Shown here one piece after another: positions 35,492-41,703 of a stretch of 41,703 bases of DNA. This DNA comes from an uncultured Bdellovibrionales bacterium (GTDB lineage: Bacteria > Bdellovibrionota > Bdellovibrionia > Bdellovibrionales > UBA1609), in assembly GCA_938002015.1 (NCBI GenBank), contig CALLAU010000021.1, positions 1-41,703 of the forward strand, in the 5' to 3' direction. Position numbers and translations under genes: made by a program. Every line of letters starts with the position of its first letter. The first letter of the stretch is position 1. The notes beneath the pieces were generated by a model. It saw only the letters and a program-made list of their open reading frames with translations. It had not been told where the DNA came from and did not search any database.

Positions 35492-35594
35492 ATGGGAGCG
35501 AATCCCCCATTTTTGTGGGACACAAGACGTCCCACAGCCTGTCCCACGGTGGGACAGCTTTGCCACTTTTAGGTATTTTATGCCTTTTTGTGGC
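35492..35594. repeat. Cluster of inverted repeats built on GTGGGAC
   Basis: Four stem-loops lie in about 100 bases. The first is ATGGGA...TCCCCCAT (35492-35510). The second is TGTGGGAC (35514-35521) with GTCCCACA (35529-35536). The third is a perfect palindrome CTGTCCCAC-G-GTGGGACAG (35539-35557). The fourth has GCCAC (35562-35566) with GTGGC (35590-35594), enclosing AGGTA/TGCCT across symmetrical T4 loops. GTGGGAC occurs four times in the orientation order plus, minus, minus, plus. It may be a structured leader RNA, a multi-site operator or a mobile-element remnant. Confidence 0.65.
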
Positions 35595-35690
35595 ACGAAA
35601 TAAAAGAGCTTAAATCTTTGTTTTTATTGATTCTTCTTTTAACTTCATTGGCTTACAAGTCGCCAATTTTTGCCCGGCCTTTTTATAGCC

Positions 35691-36056
35691 TTAAAAACTG
35701 TTATGTAAAATTTGAATCAAAGCCTCAAGATGGTTATCTACGAAATTTTGAACCTCTGGAGAGAAAATGTAAGAGCCCCCTCCACCAGTCACACTTGTTC
35801 CTAAAATACCCTGAGCTACGTGAGTTCTTACTCTTCTAGAATCTTGATACTCTAATCTTCCAGAAAAATCATACATATCATAAATTGGGTTCAATCTTAA
35901 CTCTCCTCTTTCAAGTAGAGCCGATAAGACCTTCAGCTGATTTCTCATATTGATCAGTCTTTCTAAAATCTTTTGGTTCCTCTGGCGATGATTTACAGCA
36001 ATATCTCGACTATAAAGCGACGGCCTAACCATATAGTCTTTTTGATATTCAATCAT
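35691..36056 (-). CDS. Orphan protein, possible gene fragment
   Basis: This frame gives about 121 residues from ATG 36056 (TTG 36065 also fits). It is rich in Arg, Gln and Glu, helical in appearance, and has a Gly-rich turn (VTGGGGSYIF) before a helix ending LEALIQILHNSF. No Shine-Dalgarno precedes either start, and the frame stays open far upstream without a start codon. It could therefore be the 3' remnant of a longer gene or a leaderless gene. A plus-strand frame overlaps it but looks less coding. No family is recognised. It sits in an accessory-looking stretch. Confidence 0.45.
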   Translation of the reverse strand: MIEYQKDYMVRPSLYSRDIAVNHRQRNQKILERLINMRNQLKVLSALLERGELRLNPIYDMYDFSGRLEYQDSRRVRTHVAQGILGTSVTGGGGSYIFSPEVQNFVDNHLEALIQILHNSF

Positions 36057-36259
36057 TTGGTTCAAACGAGGTATCGAGTACCCCCTAATTGCGTTAAGAT
36101 AAAAAGCTTTCCTTTCCTTTCTTGCGTCGCAACAGCTTCCTGGTTACTTTCACTAAGAGCTATATTGGTATGTGTTCACAACTACACAGAAACTCAATAT
36201 TTAGACCAAGCAGCCACTACATTAATGGTATATCATAAGTATATAAAGGAGAATTAATT

Positions 36260-36424
36260 ATGTTAAATATGGCACTAACTTTTTTTATAATCGCAATCAT
36301 TGCAGCAGTATTAGGCTTTGGAGGAATAGCTGGTTCGATGGCAGGTATAGCAAAGATACTATTTTTCATCTTTTGCGTTTTATTTATCTTATCACTCGCT
36401 TCAAGGCTCATCAAGAAGGCCTGA
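36260..36424 (+). CDS. DUF1328 small membrane protein (YtjA type)
   Basis: This 54-residue protein matches DUF1328/YtjA nearly end to end: [36 protein letters not shown] and a second hydrophobic helix, ending in SRLIKKA. It has two transmembrane helices. Function is unknown; the family is widespread and often stress-related in expression. AAGGAG lies 8 bases before the ATG. It is a single gene with its own terminator just downstream. Confidence 0.93.
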   Translation: MLNMALTFFIIAIIAAVLGFGGIAGSMAGIAKILFFIFCVLFILSLASRLIKKA

Positions 36425-36457
36425 TCCTAAATTAGGACAATTATTTTATTAATATAA

Positions 36458-36486
36458 AGCCTAGCCTTTAAAGCTGGGCTCTTTTT
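36458..36486 (+). terminator. Terminator of the DUF1328 gene
   Basis: AGCCTAGC (36458-36465) pairs with GCTGGGCT (36473-36480), with one T:G wobble and a 7-base loop, followed by CTTTTT. It may also stop transcription arriving from the convergent minus-strand gene that ends at 36485. Confidence 0.8.
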
Positions 36487-37447
36487 ATTTTAACTTCAGT
36501 TCTACCATAACTGGAAAATGGTCAGACTTGATAGATTCAAGTCTCTTAATTTGCATTAATATAAATTCACCACTATAAAATATATGGTCTAGTGGATATC
36601 TAAAAAAAGGCCAGTTTACTGGAAAAGTGTTATAAAAACCTCGCCCTCTTCTTGGATCCACCAGTTTAGACTCTCTTATAAATTTTCTAGAAGAGTGTGA
36701 CCATGCCACATCATTAAGATCCCCCACGACTATAGTATTTTTAATTTTAGAATTAGAAATATAACTTGCTGTTTTATCTAATTCTTGATCTCTCATTTTT
36801 GACGTACTCTTAATTAGCCCTGGCGGCCTGGGGTGTAAGACAATCAAATTTACCAACTGATTGTTAATATTGGCCTTTGAATATATCGAAGGCACTTTAG
36901 AGTCAGCTAAAAAATTTATTTTAATATCAACTAACTCATACTGAGAAAATAACAGGATCCCATAACCGTTTTCTTGAGGACGCCTTACAGAGTACTTATA
37001 CTTTGAAGATAAACTAGAAGAGCATGCCTGATCCCATTTATTATCTGTCTCAAGCATAACTAGAATCTCAGGATTGATTTTTCTTACCATTTCTAGGAAA
37101 AGGTCATATTCTTTATTCTCAATAAGTACATTGGAGCAAACGACTTTAAAATCTTTGGGATCTTTAACTGGTTTTTTATTAGAAAAAAGAGTTATAAAAG
37201 GAAAGTATGGAAGAATTCTGTATGCGTCTAACGTTAGAGCGACCAATACAAGACAAACCATAATTAAATTATTACTTTCATTCTTTATTAGCAATGAATA
37301 GAACAGGTAGAGGAATATTGTGATATTAATAATGAAGATTTGAAGCCTTGGAAAATCAAAGGCTCTAATTAACCAATATTTATTTCTAGATAGAGGGATA
37401 AATGCACTAAGTGCGAAAAAAAATACAAAAGCTTTAAAAACAATCAT
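36485..37447 (-). CDS. Membrane-anchored endonuclease/exonuclease/phosphatase family protein
   Basis: This 320-residue protein begins with about three hydrophobic segments (about 3-19, 33-53 and 60-85). An EEP-fold catalytic domain follows (about 100-320) and keeps the family's metal and catalytic positions: VCSNV (Asn106), LETD (Glu133), LHPRPPG (His205), VVGDLND (Asp243, Asn245), LDHIFY and SDHFPV (Asp309, His310). It is probably an active hydrolase acting on nucleic acid, phosphoinositide-like or other phosphodiester substrates; the substrate cannot be assigned. E. coli YafD has a comparable membrane-anchored layout. No clear Shine-Dalgarno precedes the ATG. Confidence 0.85.
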   Translation of the reverse strand: MIVFKAFVFFFALSAFIPLSRNKYWLIRAFDFPRLQIFIINITIFLYLFYSLLIKNESNNLIMVCLVLVALTLDAYRILPYFPFITLFSNKKPVKDPKDFKVVCSNVLIENKEYDLFLEMVRKINPEILVMLETDNKWDQACSSSLSSKYKYSVRRPQENGYGILLFSQYELVDIKINFLADSKVPSIYSKANINNQLVNLIVLHPRPPGLIKSTSKMRDQELDKTASYISNSKIKNTIVVGDLNDVAWSHSSRKFIRESKLVDPRRGRGFYNTFPVNWPFFRYPLDHIFYSGEFILMQIKRLESIKSDHFPVMVELKLK

Positions 37448-37456
37448 CAGTAATAT

Positions 37457-37490
37457 TAGCTTAAGAGCTTATGAAAAAACTCTTAAGCTA
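37457..37490. repeat. Long perfect inverted repeat between two minus-strand genes
   Basis: TAGCTTAAGAG (37457-37467) and CTCTTAAGCTA (37480-37490) form an 11-base perfect stem with a 12-base loop holding an A-run (T-run on the minus strand). It lies between the coiled-coil lipoprotein gene and the EEP gene. It could be a terminator for the former or an operator before the latter. Confidence 0.55.
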
Positions 37491-37501
37491 AATCTCCTAG
37501 A

Positions 37502-37873
37502 TTAATTAAAAGCTTTATTTACTTCGTTTTCAAGCTTTTCATAGCTATGCTCAAGCTTAAGTTTAACATCGGCATAATTATCCTTTGACGAATCGGCTAA
37601 TTCTTTTAATGTCTCACTAATCTCTGATCTTTTAGCTTCAAGATCATTTAAAACTTCAGAAACATTTTCTTTAGCCTCACCTGGCATTTCACTTGTTTTC
37701 GACTCTAGAGAATCAATTTTCTTCTCAAGAGCAGATAGTTTTTTTTCAAAATCTACCTTAAACTCGTTGTATTGTTTATTAATATCAGCTCGAGTCTCTT
37801 TTTGAGTTTGTGAATTACAACCCAACATAAAGATAAGTCCGAAAACTCCTACGCTTTTTAAAAAAATATTCAT
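37502..37873 (-). CDS. Coiled-coil lipoprotein
   Basis: This 123-residue lipoprotein starts at ATG 37873, 8 bases after GGAGG, rather than at an in-frame ATG further up. It has lipobox MLGC (Cys19). The mature part is almost wholly helical, with heptad-like spacing of Leu and Ile (KKLSALEKKIDSLESK, then VLNDLEAKRSEISETLKEL), so a coiled coil is expected. It resembles Lpp-like or small envelope spacer proteins in design only. No family is recognised. Confidence 0.8.
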   Translation of the reverse strand: MNIFLKSVGVFGLIFMLGCNSQTQKETRADINKQYNEFKVDFEKKLSALEKKIDSLESKTSEMPGEAKENVSEVLNDLEAKRSEISETLKELADSSKDNYADVKLKLEHSYEKLENEVNKAFN

Positions 37874-38123
37874 AAATTTTTCCTCCATTTATTTATAGAT
37901 GCAAATTATATGATTATTAAAATAAAGACCTTATTCATTTTTTTAAATATTGTGTGATTTGCTACACAAAAACCTGATCTTGCTTAAATAATAACCTACC
38001 TTACAAATAAATTTGTATCAGTTTCTAATCCATATCGCGGCTTTAAATTACAAATGCTACCTACTATAGTCTTTTCTTTTTTTATCATGTCTTTATATCT
38101 CATGTTAACAGGTCTACCGCCTT

Positions 38124-38435
38124 CTAACTCACTTTAGAAAAACTCTTAAACCTATTTTTCTTCCAAGTATCAATTTGTGATTTAACTTCTTTTTCAATAT
38201 TTGAGATCAGACAAGTAAACGAATCATCAGATCTTTTTGATGCAAAAGTACCTGTTGGAGAAACGACTTTCAAAGATCCAGAATAACCCTCCTCGGTTCT
38301 ATCAACCATGAAATCAATAAAAGCCCCACAAGGTGATAAACGCTTTATTCTGCCTATTCTTGAAAGAACAATTTGTTTTACCTTATTTTTAGGTTCAAAA
38401 TTTTTATAACTAATTCTTGGTTCTAAATACTTCAT
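38124..38435 (-). CDS. Possible HPF/RaiA-like ribosome-associated protein
   Basis: This 103-residue basic protein ends in a pattern reminiscent of the S30AE (HPF/RaiA) fold: a strand GSLKVVSPTGTFASKRSDDSF, then a helix CLISNIEKEVKSQIDTWKK. An earlier segment ends IGRIKRLSPCGAFIDFMV. If correct, it would bind the ribosome in stationary phase. The similarity is partial, and no family can be named with confidence. AAGGAGG sits 4 bases before the ATG, so it is a real and well-translated gene. It lies beside the hsp20 gene on the same strand, separated by a strong terminator hairpin. Confidence 0.6.
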   Translation of the reverse strand: MKYLEPRISYKNFEPKNKVKQIVLSRIGRIKRLSPCGAFIDFMVDRTEEGYSGSLKVVSPTGTFASKRSDDSFTCLISNIEKEVKSQIDTWKKNRFKSFSKVS

Positions 38436-38550
38436 AAATCCTCCTTAAAACATATTTAATGTAGTCAAATTTAATAATACTTAAAGTCATGCATTCGGCT
38501 TAGTTTATATAATTTTTATTTCTATAAATTTATAACAAAAAATAAATTCT

Positions 38551-38580
38551 AGACATCTTGATTCTTAAATCAAGATGTCT
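38551..38580 (-). terminator. Terminator of the hsp20 gene
   Basis: AGACATCTTGATT (38551-38563) and AATCAAGATGTCT (38568-38580) make a perfect 13-base stem with a 4-base loop. On the minus strand a T-rich stretch follows (AGAATTTATTTTTT). It separates hsp20 from the downstream 103-residue gene. Confidence 0.75.
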
Positions 38581-38603
38581 TAATAACCACAGTCTCTAAT
38601 TTT

Positions 38604-39101
38604 TTACTGTTTCTTATCTTTTTTTGAATTAAGAACTTTATTTAAAATACCACCAGCTTTATCACTAATATCAATAGTCCTTCCTTTTGCAAGATCAGTT
38701 TTATGCATAACTATACTAAGAACACCGTCTTCAAAACTTGCTTCAATTTGATCAAAATCAATAGTACCTGGTAAAGAAAACTCTCTTTGAAATTTACCGT
38801 ATTTTTTCTCTGTATAAGAAAGTTGAGCATCATCAACAGCTACTTTTCTAAGGCGACTTCCGGAAACAAGTAGTTTATTATTCCTGGTTTCAACTTTAAT
38901 ATCTTCTTTTTTAACCCCTGGCACATCCATTGAAATGAAAAAATAATCCTCATTTTCTCCGATATCACACTTAGGTTGAAAACTAGATCCTGCTATTTCA
39001 CTAAAGCTTGCAGTCGAGCCTTCCATCAAATTCTCTAGCTCATTAAAGAAGCTTGAGCCATAATTTTTAAAAAACACTGGTTTATTTGAATTTAGCATCA
39101 T
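38604..39101 (-). CDS. Small heat-shock protein, Hsp20 family
   Basis: This 165-residue ATP-independent holdase chaperone has an N-terminal arm, an alpha-crystallin domain (about 42-140) with DIGENEDYFFISMDVPGVKKE and GKFQREFSLPG, then EASFEDGVLSIVMHK. A C-terminal IxI-type motif (TIDIS) is used for oligomer contacts. AAGGAG lies 7 bases before the first of two adjacent ATGs. A TTGACA (39164-39169, minus strand) could be a -35 box, but no good -10 or sigma-32 element is evident. Confidence 0.95.
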   Translation of the reverse strand: MMLNSNKPVFFKNYGSSFFNELENLMEGSTASFSEIAGSSFQPKCDIGENEDYFFISMDVPGVKKEDIKVETRNNKLLVSGSRLRKVAVDDAQLSYTEKKYGKFQREFSLPGTIDFDQIEASFEDGVLSIVMHKTDLAKGRTIDISDKAGGILNKVLNSKKDKKQ

Positions 39102-39332
39102 TTTAAAACTCCTTTGTTAGGTTAATTATTTTCGTATTAAAAACATGTTTTCAGTTTAAAATATGTCAAGTTTTGAGTATTTATTTTTTTAAAATAAATA
39201 AAAATGAAGAAAAAACAGGCCTTTAGAGTATGACCTAAACTCAACCTAGATCTTTGTCTTAAGAAACTGACTTAAGTATGTTCCTTATAAGAACTATATG
39301 AATAAATGCCCTTATTAGTTAAGGTAGTCTAT

Positions 39333-39908
39333 ATGGATATAAAAACAATTTTTGATATATTAGTCGCTCTTCTTATTTTCTTCTGGCCTGGTTTTATTTT
39401 AGCTTCGTTAATGGCCTTTGATGCTCCAGGCTCAGTCAACTCAGGCAAAATGATTTTAATCTCCATGAGTATGATAACCTATCCTGTTATAATTTTTATT
39501 ATTTATACAGTTCTTAAAATTCCATTCTTTAGCTTTCCTGCAATTGCACCCTTAATAATAAGTATTTTAATCTCTTTATCCATAATGACTGTATTTGGCC
39601 ACTTCAAATTAGTGTCTAATTTTAGCAAAGGAATTAAAAGCTCTGGCTACACTATAACTGACACCAAAGTCTTTTATAATGGAAATTTAATAAATGGAGC
39701 TGAGCCTAAAAGCTTTCAAGAGCTTTCAGAATCTCGTTACGCCCCATACAGCAAAGACGCTAACAATGTTTATTACAAGGGCAAAGCCATTGAAAGAGCA
39801 AGCGTAGCAAGCTTTAAACAACTTAAGGCAAGCAACTCAAACGATCCTGATGCTTTTGATGGAACAAAATATTATAAATATGGAAAAGAACATAAAAGTA
39901 GCGAGTAA
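39333..39908 (+). CDS. Membrane protein with DKNYY-type repeat
   Basis: This 191-residue protein has about three hydrophobic segments (about 3-25, 39-60 and 67-88). A polar C-terminal part resembles the DKNYY family, with DTKVFYNGNLINGAEPKSF and YSKDANNVYYKGKAIERASVASF, then a partial third unit near DGTKYYKYG. Function is unknown; these repeats are beta-rich and occur in outer-face domains. ATG 39333 has AAGG about 8 bases upstream and is preferred to the ATG at 39306. Confidence 0.8.
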   Translation: MDIKTIFDILVALLIFFWPGFILASLMAFDAPGSVNSGKMILISMSMITYPVIIFIIYTVLKIPFFSFPAIAPLIISILISLSIMTVFGHFKLVSNFSKGIKSSGYTITDTKVFYNGNLINGAEPKSFQELSESRYAPYSKDANNVYYKGKAIERASVASFKQLKASNSNDPDAFDGTKYYKYGKEHKSSE

Positions 39909-39983
39909 GAGCTAGTCTGTTTAAATAATAAATATATCTTTTTAAGCTTTGTTTATACTCAAAGCATAAAGTAAGACATTATT

Positions 39984-40631
39984 ATGAACATTAATCTAAC
40001 AAAATTTGAGCCCTTATTTAAAGAACATATGACAAAGGTTTGCGATGAAGCAAAGGACCCCTCTCATGACCTCTCACATGTACTTAGAGTTGTAAATATT
40101 GCTAAAAATCTCTGTACCTTAGAAAATGGCAACCCCTACGTAGTAGTACCTGCAGCATACTTACATGATGCTGTCTTCATTTCTAAAAATGACTCAAGGC
40201 GATCTCAAGCTTCAACTATTTCTGCAGATTTTACTATGAAACTCCTAAGTGATTGGAACTATCCTGAGGAGTTTCATAAGGAAATACACCATGCTATTAG
40301 AGCTCACTCTTTTTCAGCCAAAGTAGCGACAGAGACTTTGGAAGCAAAAATTGTACAGGATGCTGATAGAATCGATGCACTAGGAGCTGTTGGAATATGT
40401 CGCTCAATGGCTTTTACAGGTTTTGTTAAGCGTCCTATGTATAATATTGATGACCCTTTCTGTAAAAATGGAAGGCTACCAGATGATTATACAAACACAC
40501 TAGATCATTATTTTATAAAACTTTTAAAAGTAGCCGACTTAGCACAGACAAAGTCTGGTAAAAAGGAATGTTTAAAACGACTAGACTTTGTTAAAGGTTT
40601 TTTAAATCAACTTGAAAGTGAAATATCTTAA
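39984..40631 (+). CDS. HD domain phosphohydrolase
   Basis: This 215-residue cytosolic HD-superfamily protein has the metal-binding set His32 (in DLSHVLRV), His61-Asp62 (in YLHDAV) and Asp126 (in IVQDADRIDALGA). The pattern resembles YedJ-type phosphohydrolases, and the substrate is unknown. No convincing Shine-Dalgarno precedes the ATG. It lies about 75 bases after the DKNYY gene in the same direction, with a small inverted repeat GCTTTG/CAAAGC between. Confidence 0.9.
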   Translation: MNINLTKFEPLFKEHMTKVCDEAKDPSHDLSHVLRVVNIAKNLCTLENGNPYVVVPAAYLHDAVFISKNDSRRSQASTISADFTMKLLSDWNYPEEFHKEIHHAIRAHSFSAKVATETLEAKIVQDADRIDALGAVGICRSMAFTGFVKRPMYNIDDPFCKNGRLPDDYTNTLDHYFIKLLKVADLAQTKSGKKECLKRLDFVKGFLNQLESEIS

Positions 40632-40649
40632 TGTCTTTATTTTTTACCT

Positions 40650-40895
40650 TTATTTCTTTGATTTAATAAATTGTAAAAGAGCTAATAAACTTATCGCTCC
40701 TAAAACTGAAGCAATAAAACCTGCTACTTCACCTTGATGGTAAAAGCCTAAAGAACGCCCTACCTCACTTGCTAAAACTGACCCTAATATTCCAACTGCT
40801 GTAGTTAAAATAAAACCAAGTCCCTTACTAGATTTAAATAACCTAGCCACCATACCTATTAAAAATCCAATACATATAAGCCATAAAAAATACAT
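40650..40895 (-). CDS. GlsB/YeaQ/YmgE family membrane protein
   Basis: This 81-residue protein has three hydrophobic helices and the family pattern: WLICIGFLIGMVARL, KGLGFILTTAVGILGSVLAS and GFIASVLGAISLLALLQFI. The family is general-stress related and formerly called transglycosylase-associated; no catalytic activity is established. It starts 4 bases downstream of the metzincin stop on the same strand, so cotranscription is likely. Confidence 0.9.
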   Translation of the reverse strand: MYFLWLICIGFLIGMVARLFKSSKGLGFILTTAVGILGSVLASEVGRSLGFYHQGEVAGFIASVLGAISLLALLQFIKSKK

Positions 40896-40898
40896 ATG

Positions 40899-41624
40899 CT
40901 AAACCTCGCAGAAAACTCTTTGTAATACCAGATGATAATGATAATGCTGTGGAGCTCCTCTAAAACTTGAGCACATTAAAGAACGACTTGAACAATTAGG
41001 GTTATTATTATCCGTATAGCTATATTCATCAAAAAGACCTAATACATGACCAAACTCATGTGCGATTGTGCTCGTACTCCATTTAAATGACCAACGGTCA
41101 AAATAAGGGCCTCTTGTGTTTCCTCTTATAAGTTCAGGGGCAATAACACTTTCTTTTCTTTGACTAGCAATTTGAAAATCAAATTCAAATCTTTTACCAA
41201 ATGGACTGTTTGCATTCCATATAGCAGCCGCACTCTTAAACCTTCTCTTATAAGTTTGAACCTCACTACTAGAGTACTGGCTAAGATTTTTAAAGTAAAC
41301 TTTTGCTAACACCTTAAAGTTGTGCTTATTTTTCCTAATAACGGTATACCCATAATTACCACTAACAGGTCCAAAATATCTAATTCTTCCTTTAACAACC
41401 TCAACTTTTTCATTTGAATTTTGCTGGTCCATATAAGCGCCAAGGTCTTTTGTATGCTTTGGGCTTAGTCTACAACCACTTGTATCTCGGTCCATATTCT
41501 GGTTTAAAGCTTCACATAAATAACTTGAATTTGGACAACCATAGTACTCATTAACTAAGTTACGCCCATCAGATGCATTAGCAGCTGCGCCAAACAGTAC
41601 CCAGAATATAAAGACAAGTTTCAT
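40899..41624 (-). CDS. Secreted metzincin-type metalloprotease
   Basis: This 241-residue protein has a signal peptide (about 1-18) and a zinc motif HEFGHVLGLFDEY (His189, Glu190, His193, Asp199), the HExxHxxGxxD pattern. A possible Met-turn (SLMCSS, Met217) follows. At least eight cysteines suggest disulfides and an extracellular location. Asp as third ligand is like snapalysin-type proteases, but the family cannot be named. GGAGGG lies 8 bases before the ATG. It may help degrade host or prey proteins, which is an inference from the suggested lifestyle. It is followed by the YeaQ-type gene. Confidence 0.88.
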   Translation of the reverse strand: MKLVFIFWVLFGAAANASDGRNLVNEYYGCPNSSYLCEALNQNMDRDTSGCRLSPKHTKDLGAYMDQQNSNEKVEVVKGRIRYFGPVSGNYGYTVIRKNKHNFKVLAKVYFKNLSQYSSSEVQTYKRRFKSAAAIWNANSPFGKRFEFDFQIASQRKESVIAPELIRGNTRGPYFDRWSFKWSTSTIAHEFGHVLGLFDEYSYTDNNNPNCSSRSLMCSSFRGAPQHYHYHLVLQRVFCEV

Positions 41625-41703
41625 AGTAAAAGCCCTCCATGGTTTTTACATACTTTAAAAACTCCTCCCTTAAGCAGCACTTAAGTCTATCAAAAACCAG
41701 ACC

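Noticed and set aside
35491..35510. Resemblance of the GGGAGCGAATCCC stretch to a tRNA T-arm or att site
   Set aside because: Only a short stem-loop is present. There is no acceptor or anticodon arm, no integrase, and no second copy was seen.
35588..35839. Plus-strand frame with a signal-like N-terminus
   Set aside because: It starts with TTG inside a hairpin arm, has no ribosome binding site, and overlaps the minus-strand frame at 35691-36056. Neither is certain, but this one is weaker.
35973..36257. Plus-strand frame before the DUF1328 gene
   Set aside because: It overlaps the minus-strand frame, has no ribosome binding site, and its protein has no regular features. The DUF1328 gene begins right after with a good site.
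34393..36485. Integrative element or prophage around the toxin-antitoxin genes
   Set aside because: No integrase, transposase, phage gene or direct repeat marking ends was found, so only an accessory-looking stretch can be claimed.
39102..39332. Heat-shock promoter or CIRCE-like element upstream of hsp20
   Set aside because: A TTGACA is present, but no matching -10, sigma-32 pattern or CIRCE repeat could be found.

Overview
The window is low-GC bacterial chromosome, densely packed with genes. The content suggests a Gram-negative, envelope-rich relative of Bdellovibrio and Bacteriovorax (Bdellovibrionota). It combines two lytic transglycosylases, a moxR-bat operon, many lipoproteins and secreted proteins, SpoVG outside the Firmicutes, and pyruvate phosphate dikinase. 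This placement is inferred from gene content and composition, because no rRNA or other strict taxonomic marker is present. No insertion sequence, integrase, CRISPR array or origin was seen.

Layout. 1-2800: start of a secreted-protein gene cut by the edge, ftsY, a small lipoprotein and a secreted protein of unknown function. 2818-10560: smc, then glycyl-tRNA synthetase and pyruvate phosphate dikinase as a tight pair, all on the minus strand. 10700-14430: an M24-fold protein, a polytopic membrane protein, a membrane-anchored J-like protein without HPD, an Mrp-type ATPase without its CxxC motif, and a secreted helical-repeat protein. 14435-18148: a 1237-residue lipoprotein with vWFA, cadherin-like, discoidin-like and PA14-like parts. 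18366-29536: a LysM transglycosylase, followed by one long minus-strand operon read as moxR, DUF58, an unnamed membrane gene, batA, batB, batC, batD and an Slt70-like transglycosylase. Most genes in it overlap or nearly touch. A divergent gene beside moxR encodes what looks like an HtpX-type peptidase that has lost its zinc motif.

30450-34400 (plus strand): DUF1844 protein, DegQ/HtrA protease, lipoprotein cyclophilin, SpoVG, tRNA-Gln(TTG) and a GspC-like PDZ protein. This is a periplasmic folding and quality-control group plus a highly codon-biased spoVG. 34400-36430 is the most accessory-looking part. It holds a TumE/DUF6516-type toxin with an HTH antitoxin, a promoter-operator lying on the toxin start codon, a 61-residue orphan, a cluster of inverted GTGGGAC elements, a second orphan, and a DUF1328 mini-membrane protein. 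36485-41624: a membrane-anchored endonuclease/exonuclease/phosphatase protein, a coiled-coil lipoprotein, a possible ribosome-hibernation-like protein next to an Hsp20, a DKNYY-type membrane protein, an HD hydrolase, a GlsB/YeaQ/YmgE membrane protein and a secreted metzincin-type protease.

Functional themes. The long operon plausibly couples MoxR/vWA/Bat envelope machinery to peptidoglycan cleavage. DegQ, cyclophilin, Hsp20 and the hibernation-like gene give a stress and folding theme. Non-ATG starts are frequent, and several starts were moved downstream here to fit a Shine-Dalgarno sequence. No gene-free stretch exceeds 300 bases. The longest gaps (about 200-265 bases at 1656-1891, 18149-18365, 33014-33277, 35456-35690, 36057-36259, 37874-38123 and 39102-39332) hold only the hairpins and possible promoters listed, plus AT-rich sequence in which I see nothing else.
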